Numbered from the stretch's first letter, positions 11,320 to 21,076 are shown. The stretch is DNA of 64,000 bases from Adiantum capillus-veneris (GCA_014529385.2 CM043968.1:126857018-126921017), one strand, 5' to 3'. The notes: generated from the letters alone by a model not told the origin. Numbers and translations: made by a program.

Positions 11320-12067
11320 AAGGTTGTATCAATTGGGAAATGATCATGTTTTACGACTATGCATCAATCCTGAGGAATATAGTATATATCTGCGCGAAGC
11401 ACATGTTCAGGAATGTGCATTTCATTGTTTAAGAAGGAACACATATAGGAATTTGTTACAATTGGGAGTCTATTGGCCAGGAATGAAAGAAAGCGTACAT
11501 GAATATGTCACTGTATGTATTGTATGTTCATCAAAACCGCCAGTCGAGTATTCGACATTATATCAGATAATGATCGCTCCAGAATGGAGTCAGTATATTG
11601 TTGAATATCTCACAAATAGAACTTTCCCAGAACGAACGTCAAAAGCTCGTCAGAAATCTGTAGAGACAGAAGCTAGAGATTACGCTTTAATAGGAGATCA
11701 ACTCTATAAGAGAGGTAAAGACAACCAGCTTAGGATTTGCGCATCAGAGTCTGAGTATGTGATAATCCTGGAGCAAGCTCATGGAGGAGTAGGTGGAGGC
11801 CATTTCTCAGGTGATAAGACAGCAAAACTTGTCTTAGCCGCAGGAATATGGTGGCCAACATTACATATGGACGCTGAGGAATACGTTAAACGGTGTGATG
11901 ACTGTCAGCGGACCAAAGTACCACTTAAAAGAGATGATATGCCGCTTAGACCAATGATGGGGGCAAGAGCTTTTGCAAAATGGGGGATTGATTATGTTGG
12001 ACCCATTTCACACCTCCTGCATATAAGACTCATGCACAATACATCATTGTGGCTACAGACTATCTAA
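11320..12067 (+). pseudogene. pol: E1 integrase zinc-binding domain, present twice in tandem
   Basis: Two H2C2 modules follow each other in one open frame. The first (about 11320-11535) has LYQLGNDHVLRL, a His-x6-His pair (AHVQECAFHC) and CIVC. The second (about 11695-11915) has LYKRGKDNQLRI, a His-x6-His pair (AHGGVGGGHFS) and CDDC. About 55 residues separate them. After the second come the start of the catalytic core and its first Asp (KWGIDYVGPISH, near 11985). Retroviral-type integrases normally have one such module. The relatives at 42650-42960 and 60850-61115 show only one, closest to the second copy here. Confidence 0.88.
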
Positions 12068-12720
12068 CAAAGTGGGTCGAAGCAAAGGAAACTCAAAAAG
12101 CAGATGCCAGGACCACGGCACAATTTCTGTATGAATACGTCTTTGTACGATATGGATTGCCAATAGAAATTGTGAGTGATCGAGGCACACATTTCATAAA
12201 TGAAGTGATAAGATCCTTCTAGATGAATTCATGGTAATCCATAGGAAATCAGCCCCGTATCATCCACAAGCAAACGGACAAGCTGAAGCAACAAACAAAA
12301 CCATATGCACGGTCCTTACGAAGATTGTATCTGAGTCGAGAACTGACTGGGACCAGAAGTTGCATTCAACATTATGGGCATATAGGGTAGCATATAAAAC
12401 ATCAATAGGAACGACCCCATATAACATGGTTTTTGGGCTAAATGCTATCTTACCAATAGAATTCTTGATTTCAACCTTAAGGGTGGCTAAGGATCTAGAG
12501 TGGACAGGGCACGAGCTCTCTGATAGAATAGATGACCTGGAAAAGCTAGATGAGCTTCGCCTAAAAGCAGTAGCTTCCATCTACGCTCAAAAAAGGCGAC
12601 AAAAGGAATTTTTTGATAAGCATGTGCGGACTAAAGAGTTTAAAGTTGGGGACTATGTCCTAGTTTACACTCTGAAACAGCATGCTAAGAAGCTTAAAAG
12701 CGAGGGATGGGTCCTCTGGT
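12013..12720 (+). pseudogene. pol: E1 integrase core and C-terminal part
   Basis: The core continues in a new frame from about 12013 (QYIIVATDYLTKWVEAKE), reaches the second catalytic Asp in IEIVSDRGTHFINE (near 12170) and breaks at a stop at 12219-12221. It resumes at 12231 with the catalytic Glu in PYHPQANGQAEATNK and runs on through FFDKHVRTKEFKVGDYVLVY. All three D,D,E residues are identifiable across two frameshifts. Integrase inserts the cDNA into the genome. The C-terminal part matches the fragments at 43053-43237 (plus) and 56612-56965 (minus), which helps to group those copies. Confidence 0.9.
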
Positions 12721-12739
12721 GATTAATCACCAAGTGGAG

Positions 12740-13017
12740 CCATCAAGCTTGCTACATTAGACGGAGAAGAAATGCCCAATTGGATTAGTGGATGCAGAGT
12801 GAAAAAGTATCTGTTGCCGCTAACACAAGACATGCTTCTCAAAATACATCAAGAAAAGCTGCGTGTCCAGAAAAAGAAAATGATTGTGGAGGAGGCGCAA
12901 GCCGAGGCGAAGGAAAGAATGGAGAAAAGAAGACTACTGCGTCAGAAACAGCGCCATGAAGGAGCAATACGAATAAACGCAGTCAGTATAACAAAAATGG
13001 ATAATGACAAAGAATAA
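12740..13017 (+). CDS. E1 post-integrase tail and basic coiled segment
   Basis: The reading IKLATLDGEEMPNWISG then RVKKYLLP (12740-12815) resembles the C-terminal strand that follows Gypsy integrases. A Lys/Glu/Arg-rich, probably helical stretch then runs to the stop at 13015-13017. The next frame begins 18 bp later with the second retropepsin-like domain. The same order, with a similar helix-rich stretch, can be read in E3 (about 41640-41900, minus) and E4 (about 56270-56420, minus). Confidence 0.6.
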
Positions 13018-13035
13018 CCCATCATTGAATGCAAA

Positions 13036-13653
13036 GTGGGAACCAACCAAATCAAAGCCAGACCACTATTGGATTCAGGAGCTCAAGCTAACCTACTTTC
13101 ACTCAGTTTGTATAGACAATTGACAAATGACACTAAACTACAAACTGCCAAGCAGGAGTTAAAGAGCTACTCTGAGAATTCAATCAAAACTGTCGGATGC
13201 ACAGTTTTACATATACAGATTAACCAATATGTGTATCCTCATATGTTTTACGTGGTTGAAGACCAAGCTACACAACATCCATTATTGCTAGGACAACCAT
13301 GGCAGAAGCAATACAATGCAATGATTGACTGGAGTTCTAATTCAGTGCTTATCAAATACGAAGGTGAAAGTCAATCAGTTAAGTTCACCAAAGGAGAAGA
13401 GCCAACTCCAAAGGACGAATCCAAAGACAAAGATAAACAACAACCAGAGAAAAAGAAGAAGCAATGGCAACCAAAAGTTTCTATACAACCGGATTACTCT
13501 TCGACGAGGAATTCTCAACAGTGGATAAGGAAGACAAGCAATAATATAACAGCTCAACCTTGGAAAAACGGAGTCAAGTTGGTATGGAGACCAAAAAAGG
13601 TGTGCCAGAGAACACAAACAAAACAGAGTCTTCAATACCAGACAACAGAGTGA
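13036..13653 (+). CDS. Second, post-integrase retropepsin-like domain of E1
   Basis: The frame reads IKARPLLDSGAQANLLS at about 13051-13100, a retropepsin catalytic loop with DSGA. It then has strand-like segments and HPLLLGQPWQKQYNAMIDW (about 13279-13335), the closing LLG-x-P motif. This is the same fold signature as the protease at 8144-8805, though the two are not close copies. The product then becomes Lys/Gln/Glu-rich and enters the first W-x-P-K motif. Equivalent domains follow the integrase in E3 (DIGVQH) and E4 (DTGAEL). Known Gypsy elements carry one protease before RT. Whether this one cleaves, or is a structural or clipped domain, is unknown. The ATG at 13036 is approximate: an upstream in-frame stop lies at 13015-13017. 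Confidence 0.8.
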   Translation: MGTNQIKARPLLDSGAQANLLSLSLYRQLTNDTKLQTAKQELKSYSENSIKTVGCTVLHIQINQYVYPHMFYVVEDQATQHPLLLGQPWQKQYNAMIDWSSNSVLIKYEGESQSVKFTKGEEPTPKDESKDKDKQQPEKKKKQWQPKVSIQPDYSSTRNSQQWIRKTSNNITAQPWKNGVKLVWRPKKVCQRTQTKQSLQYQTTE

Positions 13654-14091
13654 TCCCCGACAATCAAGGACAGTGAAACAGATCTGGATTCCAAAGAAGT
13701 TCATGACGGCACAAAGCTACAGCAAGCAAATTTGGATCCCAAAGATTTGTAAACAGGAACTCCCTTCAATACAATCAACGGAAACTCCTAGGTATTTCAA
13801 GGCGAGGAAATCAACACACAGAACAAAGCAGGTTTGGGTCGCAAAGATTTGTGGCAAGCACAAGCAAAGCGGAAGCAGATTTGGATTGTGAAAAAAGACA
13901 ACAAGGTAACGAAGAATCCATCTACTGATTCTACTACCAAATTGCCAAAACCAACCCAAAACCCGACCACCAATCCTTCAATCAAACAAAGAGCAGCTTT
14001 ATTGGAAAGACTGTTGTATCATCGCTCTACAATTGCATTGGGAACTTATGACCAAAACAACTACAATGCTTCACCCACAGACACTTCATAG
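13573..14091 (+). pseudogene. W-x-P-K repeat region of E1
   Basis: Five short motifs follow the second retropepsin-like domain: KLVWRPKKV (13576), KQIWIPKKF (13676), KQIWIPKIC (13730), KQVWVAKIC (about 13828) and KQIWIVKKD (about 13873). They lie in three reading segments because of frameshifts near 13650 and 13860. Spacers of 9 to 30 residues are polar. The frame ends at 14089-14091 after a Pro/Thr/Asn-rich stretch. Similar W-x-P-K motifs occur in E3 and E4 at the same place. I vaguely recall comparable motifs near Gag zinc knuckles of some plant Copia elements, but cannot check. The function is unknown. Confidence 0.75.
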
Positions 14092-14112
14092 TCGTCCGGG
14101 AGGACTCAGACT

Positions 14113-14126
14113 AGGAGGGGGGGAGG
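14113..14126 (+). other. Internal purine tract of E1
   Basis: AGGAGGGGGGGAGG stands 21 bp after the W-x-P-K frame. It resembles a polypurine primer, yet the true 3' PPT is at 20111-20124. It may be a central PPT, or the old 3' end of an ancestral element before the 3' module was gained. E3 and E4 have purine tracts in the same relative place. Confidence 0.45.
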
Positions 14127-14129
14127 TAT

Positions 14130-15720
14130 ACAGGAGCTACAAAGCAGCTACAAGCGGAAAAAACAAAGAAAAACAAAAATTATATTACAAGGGCAGTGTC
14201 TTACATGATTTTGCAATTTTTATGTTTGATTGCGGATATTGATAATATTTATGCCCTTATATACCTTGTTTTGCAACAAGAAGAGATCAAATGATGAATT
14301 TGGGTCTCTAGATGTGTAAATATCACTAAATAAGAGTGTTTTTGGAGCTAAAAAGTGGAAAAAAGTGGTAATCCAAGTCCAGAAATCACAAAGAAGTGTA
14401 TATTCATATACACAGGGTTACCAGCTATTTATCGTGTATGTTTGGAATTTTTTGGCTTCAATTTGCTATTTTCCTTTATTTTTTATGATTTTCTTAATAA
14501 AAATAAAAGAAAAATAAAAAAGCAGGTGAAATGAGATCGGAAAAAAGAAAAAAATAGACGGTGATGATCCTAATGACAAGGGCAACCCATGGTAAAAATG
14601 GGGTACAATTCTGAAAAAGTTGCGGAAAGCCCGAAATGACAATATTTTGGCAAAGTGGACAGATTTCTCAGAAACAGGTCAAACGGAGTCCAAATTGAGA
14701 AATTTCAAATCCTAAAGTGCATTTCACGACGAGATAGGAGCACATGTCAAATTGGTAACAAGTGATCCGGGAAGCCCGAAGTTAAGTATTTTTCACTTCA
14801 CTATCAAGCTCATTTCCACTATTACCTTCTTGGAGAGAGCAAAGAGCACACAGGAGCATCCGACCTTCTACCGCCTTCTACGACTGCTACGAGAGCTCAG
14901 AGGACACCAGACATGAGAGGTAGACTCGTTGCCATAAGCTTTTGATGCTTATCGTTAACTTTTGTCGCGAAAACTCACCAAAACCAAGAAACAAGAGCAG
15001 ACGGGGAATGGGGAAGAACGCTAGGTAGGGGCACAACCGCCTAACCAAACCTTGCAAGAACTTAGAGGTGGGTTACCCTAGTATAGGAGATGAGTTTCTA
15101 GCACTCAAAGCTCGAGAAAGAACGACTGAAAAAACCCTAGGTCAACAGAGCCTGCAAGAGGCAAACAGAAAAATTGTCGGAACGACACAAAACTTCTCAG
15201 GAAGCTTAACAACATCGAGGGCAATGCAACCATGGAGTATCTCCGGGTTTGGATCACCAAAAGTAGGTCGGAACAACCGATTCGGCTGCGGACACACAAA
15301 GCGTCATTTTGGCATAACGGCTAAAATTGACGACCAAATGACATGAAACTTCACAAGCAGCTTCAAATATACATGGATGACTTATGTTTGCAAGCAAAAC
15401 CCAAAAGAAAGCTGATTCACTTACCGATGGTGAAAAAGACGCTTTCGGGCAACCAAATGGAGAAAGATGGAGAACGGGGAGCCAAAGTCAAGTTCAACCA
15501 AATAGGTGGCTTCACAACATATCCAATGAGCTGGAAATGCAACTCTCGAGAAGAAAGTTGAAGAAATTCAACTCCAAGGCAAAAAGACGACTTCGGAGAC
15601 TGAAATGCCTATAAGGGGGCTTTTTAGCTAAATTGATGACTTTTTAAGTTGAAAACTAGTTAGCAGGGCTTAGGGCACTAGCACAAAGCATTCTTTGCAC
15701 AAAAAAACCAACATTTCAAG
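14130..15720 (+). other. E1 spacer without recognised gene
   Basis: AT-rich DNA to about 14560, then a leader-like stretch. A small frame at 15068-15346 (93 codons) is unrecognised. Around 15020-15100 the wording (GAGGTGGGTTACCCTAGTATAGGAGATGAG) loosely recalls the true leader after the primer site (3110-3150). An 18-base identity with the RT active-site codons lies at 15370-15387. No promoter is evident. Confidence 0.4.
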
Positions 15721-15723
15721 AAA

Positions 15724-16658
15724 AGACATCATACGCGTATGATGTCTCACAGCATGATTTTCACATCCATTTCAACATTTGAGTGCATAGCCTCATTCCA
15801 CATGTTAATCACATCCTATGAACCAAGTATCATGAGAATTGGAGTTAGAAAACCCAAGGAAAACCAAAAAGACGCAAAGTAGGCCATAAAATTGATTTTT
15901 GGTCCTAATTTTGTCAAAATAACTCCAAACTCATTGAAACTTTGTAGGATTGTTGATTAACACATCTACAAGCTATCTGGAACCAAAAAGCACCATTTTG
16001 ACACAAAAGACATCATACGCGTATGATGTCTATTTGCACTTACAGAGCAAAAAATGCTCATTTGTCATCATACATCCAGTATATATATCTAATACATGCT
16101 ACATATGAAGTTTGGAACCATTTGGTCAGGTGGATCACCCCATTAGCCCAATTAAGAGAAAATCCTTCATACAAAGCCTATTTTTGTCCCAAATCCAACA
16201 TATTCAAGTCCAAACCAAGGTTTGAGTATAAACAGTCCTTCACTAGCACATGGAGAGTCCACAGAACCAATCCCATGAAAAATTGATGAAAAAGACATCA
16301 TACGCGTATGATGTCTCCAGAGCCATTTTTAGTCCAAATTCTCTCCAAACTTGATAAATCCACTGAGTAAGCCTATCTAAAGCCAAAACCAAGCTTATAG
16401 AGAAAATTGGTCCAAAAATGCACTAAAAGAAATCATACGCGTATGATGTCTCACTATGTGATTTTGGCACCTCAGGAAATCCATTTCCCTTTCAAAATTT
16501 TGCCAAGAGCCTGAACTGGACTGGACTAGCCAAAAATTGACCAAATGGGATCCAAACTCAAATCCAAGCATATGATACTCATGTATACACTATCAACTAC
16601 AAGCACAACCAATATGAAGTCATTCTGACACAAAAGACATCATACGCGTATGATGTCT
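15724..16658 (+). repeat. 3' palindrome array of E1 (5 copies)
   Basis: The same 24-bp palindrome as in the leader occurs at 15724-15747, 16008-16031, 16293-16316, 16428-16451 and 16635-16658. All are perfect except the fourth, which has one change. The interval from first to second and from second to third is about 284 bp, close to the first interval in the 5' array (287 bp). The last copy ends 166 bp before ATG at 16825, almost the same spacing as before gag. Confidence 0.9.
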
Positions 16659-16824
16659 CAAGCATGTTTTTGAGCCCAGTTTGCATATTTTTTCACCTAC
16701 ATTGCATCCTTAGGCCCTGAATAGCTCATGTTTCAATTTTCAAGTCATTTGAATAGTTAAAAGCTTCATTTCTGCTTTCAGTACTAAAAAGACGCTAACT
16801 TCTGTAATTGGAGTTACAGGATCC

Positions 16825-17841
16825 ATGGATTCCGCTAAGTCATCGGCAACTAAGAGAAAAAGACCAACCATCAAGGATGCTCTTGCAGAAGCAGAACCTT
16901 TTGATATTCCAACAGAAACCCTCAAGCCAACCAAGACTTGGGTGGAAGAAGCAGTACTAGAAAAAGAGGGAATAAAGATCTACCAGGGGACTTTCAGAGA
17001 TCCTCAAGGGCAATCGGTCGATGTACCTATGATCCCACGAGAATTAGTGGATTATAGCAGATCAGAGAACATCAGCAGATACCTGGAAAGGCTGACTTAC
17101 ACAGGTTCTTCACCTCGAGACCATCAGGTGTAGACACAAGAAGAGTGTATGAGTTGGCAACATCCATTCAGAAGGATGGGAAAGCCACGTTGACAGCCAT
17201 GGATGGAGAAACAGTTGAAGTACAGATCACTCCACAGCTCATTGCAGATGCATTGAAGCTGCACAACAAAGGGAGTTCTGTCAGAGAAAGAAGGGAGGCC
17301 ATAGAGGTCTATGGATCAAAGAAACAAAATACAACCTACGGAGATATGGCAGATCAACGAGCGGCAACCCTTTGCCGATTATACAACCAGTTTCTCATGT
17401 GTGCAGTAAAAGACCGCAGAAGTATACTACACCACCCATGCCATTGCGACAACCATCACATGGGCACTGAAGAGCAACATGCCAAAAGAGGTGAATTATG
17501 CTCAATACATCCACGAGCAAGTAATCGCCATGCACAACCAGAAGCCAAAGTACATAGGAGGAGGAGAAATCCTAACAAGAATAGCTTATGAAGCTATTGG
17601 GGCGAGGGATCAAGGGCCACGGGTTCCCTCCCAGAATGAGTGGCTTAGAGAAGCCGATGAAGAGAAAGAACAGCAAGAAGTATCCAAGAGGGCGTCCACA
17701 AGAGCACGCCGAAAACTAGAAATAGTTTCAGAACCTGAAGAGGCTGTGGACGAGCCGCTCAAGAAGAAATCAAAGAAGAAGGCTGATCCCAAGCAAACCA
17801 AAAGTCAAAGGTGGAGCAGTTTAGAGCGGAAAGAGCTCTAA
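16825..17841 (+). pseudogene. Extra 3' reading frame of E1, N-terminal third
   Basis: The frame starts with ATG at 16825 (product MDSAKSSATKRKRPTIKDAL) 166 bp after the last palindrome. Frameshifts near 17110, 17410 and 17810 break it, but the product can be followed across them. The middle part (YELATSIQKDGKATLTAMDG, then ITPQLIADALKLHNKG) and the later ATTITWALKSNMPKEVNYAQ weakly recall the putative plant transposon protein domain often found beside Gypsy genes; I rate that tentative. It ends in a basic stretch with KKKSKKK, a possible nuclear signal. It is placed like an env or accessory gene, after pol and before the 3' LTR, but no signal peptide or membrane segment is evident. Confidence 0.6.
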
Positions 17842-20075
17842 AGGGGGACTTTGAAGAAATGTGGGTGCCAGACCCCACTAAAGTCAGAACCAGCTCAGCC
17901 AGGCCACATGTTGATCAATATGATCAATATATTAGAGCTTATGAGGAGTCGGAGGCCATACTGGAGCAGCAACCTGTCGAGCCTTATACTGAAGAGGAAG
18001 TGCACCTTTTAAAAGCTGAGCTGAAAAAGGACGACAAGGAGAAGAAGGAAGTAGATGAGTCTACTGAACTTCGAGAGAAAGACGGGCAAGCAAACAAAGG
18101 GAAAGCCAAGATGACCGAGGACAATCAGCCCTCCTTTACTGATGTACCAAGCCCGAAGAAGACGGAAATTATTGTGGAGGAGACCACAATAGAAATAGAA
18201 ACAGAAGTTATGGAAAAGCCGGAGGCCGGGACCAAGGAAAAGGAGATAGATCCAGTTCAGCAAAAGAAAGATGATTATGAGGATCTGGTAGCGATCGAAT
18301 ATAGTGAAGAAGAGGCCCTGGAGGCAGTTTATGGGATATCCCTACAAAAACAAGATGATCGGGAAGGGACGAAGGAAAAGACAAAGGGTACAATGGAGAG
18401 TGAAGAGAAAATGGATGAACAGAACATACTAGAAGAGCCGAAGCCATTGGAGGTGGTGGCAGAAAGAGCTGTCAAGTTGACAGATGAAGATGAAAAAGAC
18501 ATGCACATGGTGCATGAACTGCTCAACAAGATTAAAGAAAGATCCAGAGCAAAGGAAGTAGCAATTGAGACAGCAAAACAAAGGGAAGCAGAGTTGCAGA
18601 AGAAGTTAGAGAATGCTATGACTGAATCTGAAAGTCATAAAGCATCACTCTACGACGCAGAAAACGAGAGAGACGGCTTGATACTCCAACTAGCCGAAGC
18701 TTCAAGAGAGGTAACAAGTTCACAGGAAGCAAAGGAGCGAATAGAAGATGAGCTGGAGGCAGCCAAGGATGAGCTCATTGAGCTAAGGGAAAGAGTCGAA
18801 CTTCAAGAAAGGACAATAACGAGACTCAGGACCACCCCTAGAGCTAGCAGAGCAGGAACAGAACAAGAGGGAGCCCTCGTACCAGCTCTGGAAGATCAGG
18901 TCAGAAGTTTGCAAAGAGAGCTAAGGTTAGAGCAAGTGCAAAGATTGCACATGGCGGAGGGATCATTGGCTGCAGAGGAGAGGCTCACATCAGAAAACCA
19001 AACACTAAGGAAAGAAAATGAGGCCCTCCGCAAACAGCTCCAAGACCTCCAAGAGCAACAAAGAAGAGAAACAGAGACACAACAAGAAGAAGCAGGGGGA
19101 GCAGCCATAGAGCTACCAGAAACTGGAGAGGCAACCACAATTGAAGGTCCAGCCCCAGTTCAAGAAGTGGCCTCAACTTCAGGAATCTCTGAAGAAGAAG
19201 AACAAAGGCTCCAGGACCAAATAGAAAAGTCAACAGAGGAAAGTGCCAAGGCGGAAATGGAATGGGAAAGGAGACTCCTCATCTCCATTAGACTTCAAGG
19301 TTTAGACACAAAAGTGCTCCATGAAGAGTGGATGCAACCAAGCCTGCCTTTCCCTCTGATGAAATTTGAAGTGATAAAGACGAAAAAGAGAATAGAGGAG
19401 GAGCAGTATGTCGCTCTTTACGAAGGCAACATCACAAAGGATGAACAATCAAAGAAGATTGTAGATTCTCAACCTAGATGGAGGAAAGGTTGGCTGAACA
19501 AATACCCAGCCTACCTCATCTACTTGGTAGAGGCTCCAAAGGAGATTCAGGAGGATGCAACCTTCTGCCCGGTGCCAAGAGTCAGAAGCTGGAAAGAGCA
19601 TGGCAGGATTGCTGAAAAGAAGCCAAATTGGCTTAATTACCCAAGGATGCCAGGACCAAAGGCAGGAGAGAGAATAGGTAAAGCCTACATGGTGAAAACC
19701 TAACGGGCACCATCAAAACTCTTTACTGGCTCTCCTGACCTTTCGTGTCAGATGCTAAAGAAAATCTGCAGGACTCTCTTAGCATGCATTGAAGTGTTCG
19801 CACCAGATAAAGCCACGACCTCGAGTCTACTATCGACGGCCGACACAGTGACGGATATGATGTATGATCTTTCATTGCAGCCATCACCAAAGGTGTTACA
19901 TCTCTTATATCAAAGAATTATGTTTTTGCCTAGCTTCCACATGCAAACATTCGAAGAAGCTTTCTACACCGGCTTTTTCACTCACGAAAGCAAAATATTC
20001 GGCCCAACCTTGACCATCGGCAACCTACGCTACGAATCACATTTGCAGATGCTCAAGACAACAGGACTCTATTGA
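17811..20075 (+). pseudogene. Extra 3' reading frame of E1, coiled-coil and C-terminal part
   Basis: A 630-codon frame (17811-19703) continues the product after a frameshift. The first 200 residues are acidic and low in complexity. Residues of about 18470-19260 form a long Glu/Lys/Leu/Gln-rich coiled coil. A globular, tryptophan-containing end follows (EWMQPSLPFPLMKFEVIK, WRKGWLNKYPAYLIYLVEAP). The TAA at 19701-19703 is a single in-frame stop; the same frame stays open to 20075 with YESHLQMLKTTGLY. The whole extra frame thus measured about 1,080 codons. No membrane segment is seen. It could be a particle or nuclear accessory protein; I do not recognise a family. Confidence 0.65.
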
Positions 20076-20110
20076 CCAAGCCTAAAAGTCATGTCAGGGA
20101 CGACATGAAC

Positions 20111-20124
20111 GCGGAGGGGGGAAG
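20111..20124 (+). other. E1 polypurine tract
   Basis: GCGGAGGGGGGAAG directly adjoins the 3' LTR start at 20125. It primes plus-strand synthesis in LTR elements and confirms the orientation. Confidence 0.85.
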
Positions 20125-21076
20125 TGTTGAGCCAGCAGAGGAAGTGTTGAGCCAGCAAAGGATCACACCCACATTTTTTATCACACCCATCATTTTGTAA
20201 CCATTGATTGTAATAAATGTCTTTCCGACATTAATTTTGATTTGAGCCATTCATTAAGTAACGGGACTCAATTGAGTTTCCAGCTTGTAATCCCGAAGTA
20301 ATTTCACATGTTGATGTAAATAATTAGAGATGTTCTCACCTCCAAGGCTGAGGTATATAAGCCAAAGTTTTGTAGCCTAAGGAGGATTCAATTAATCAAA
20401 GTGAGTTTTTGAGCGCCGTGACTGTGTCTGAGAGAGAGAGAGAGGGAGAGTCTTATCTTCTTGCTACGCGAGCTACGGGGCCGCCATTGGAGAAGCGACA
20501 CCGCCATTGTGTTAGCAACGGTGAGAGCTATGCACAGATACCAAGAGTGCGCGCTATCGGCTTCTACGTGTGGTAAGTTCCTACGAGCTTCGGTGTGAGT
20601 TTTCTTCCAACTCGTGTGTCGGAATAGAGCGTGCAGCATATCTATAGAACCACAACGAGTAGAGCTACACATTAGTACCATCGGGGTCAAGTTTCGGTCA
20701 CCTGTAATTTTCGGCCTGTCTTCATACGCGTTTGCGGCACAGAGTGGTTATAGGTTGATTTTGCAGTTCAAGTCTTTAGGGTGTTGTTCTTACCTAGTGC
20801 ATAGACTTCCCCTTGAGTTTGAGATCGATTCGATGATTCTAGATCCTGTTTCGTATAGCATTCGTTCGTAGTACGGATTTCAGTCACTTGCGTATTTTAG
20901 AACTTAGATTTGATTTCCTTAGTAGTGATTGTCATTAGAAGGTCGAGTAGGTGATTTGACACCCACCTAGTTGTTTCCATGCGCCTGCGGGTCAAGCTTC
21001 GTCCTCGTCTGACAAATTCTGTTGTTGGTTGAGTTCTCGCTATTTAGCTTTCGCTAGCGGCGTAACCGCCTTAACA
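20125..21076 (+). repeat. E1 3' LTR (952 bp)
   Basis: It matches the 5' LTR from TGTTGAGCC to TTAACA with scattered substitutions and short indels, and is followed by the target duplication. The conserved TATA-like box lies at 20354-20361. It may drive read-through transcription into 21077 onward. Confidence 0.93.
20354..20361 (+). promoter_or_regulatory. TATA-like box in E1 3' LTR
   Basis: TATATAAG, the same box and context as in the 5' LTR at 2359-2366. Confidence 0.55.

Larger units (their letters stand above)
2132..21076 (+). mobile_element. E1: complete 18.9-kb Ty3/Gypsy-like LTR retrotransposon
   Basis: Both LTRs, a target duplication, a tRNA-Asp-like primer site, a polypurine tract and gag-pro-RT-RNH-INT order are all present. 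Integrase after RNase H marks Ty3/Gypsy. The primer type and the great length fit the Athila/Tat/Ogre group, which is inference. Beyond pol the element carries a second retropepsin-like domain, W-x-P-K repeats, two palindrome arrays and an extra 3' reading frame of about 1,080 codons. At least eight frameshifts and a few stops break the coding region. The LTRs differ by a few percent by eye, so the insertion is not recent. Confidence 0.93.

Noticed and set aside
3618-16658. The repeated palindromes taken as a CRISPR array or replication origin iterons
   Set aside because: Spacing is 113-287 bp and uneven, the host is a plant, no cas genes exist, and both arrays lie inside an LTR element.
17610-19233. 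Minus-strand frames opposite the E1 3' frame
   Set aside because: Ser/Leu/Phe-rich shadows of the Glu/Lys-rich coding strand.
16825-20075. The E1 extra frame as an envelope gene
   Set aside because: No signal peptide, membrane segment or glycoprotein-like cysteines; it is coiled-coil and basic or acidic.
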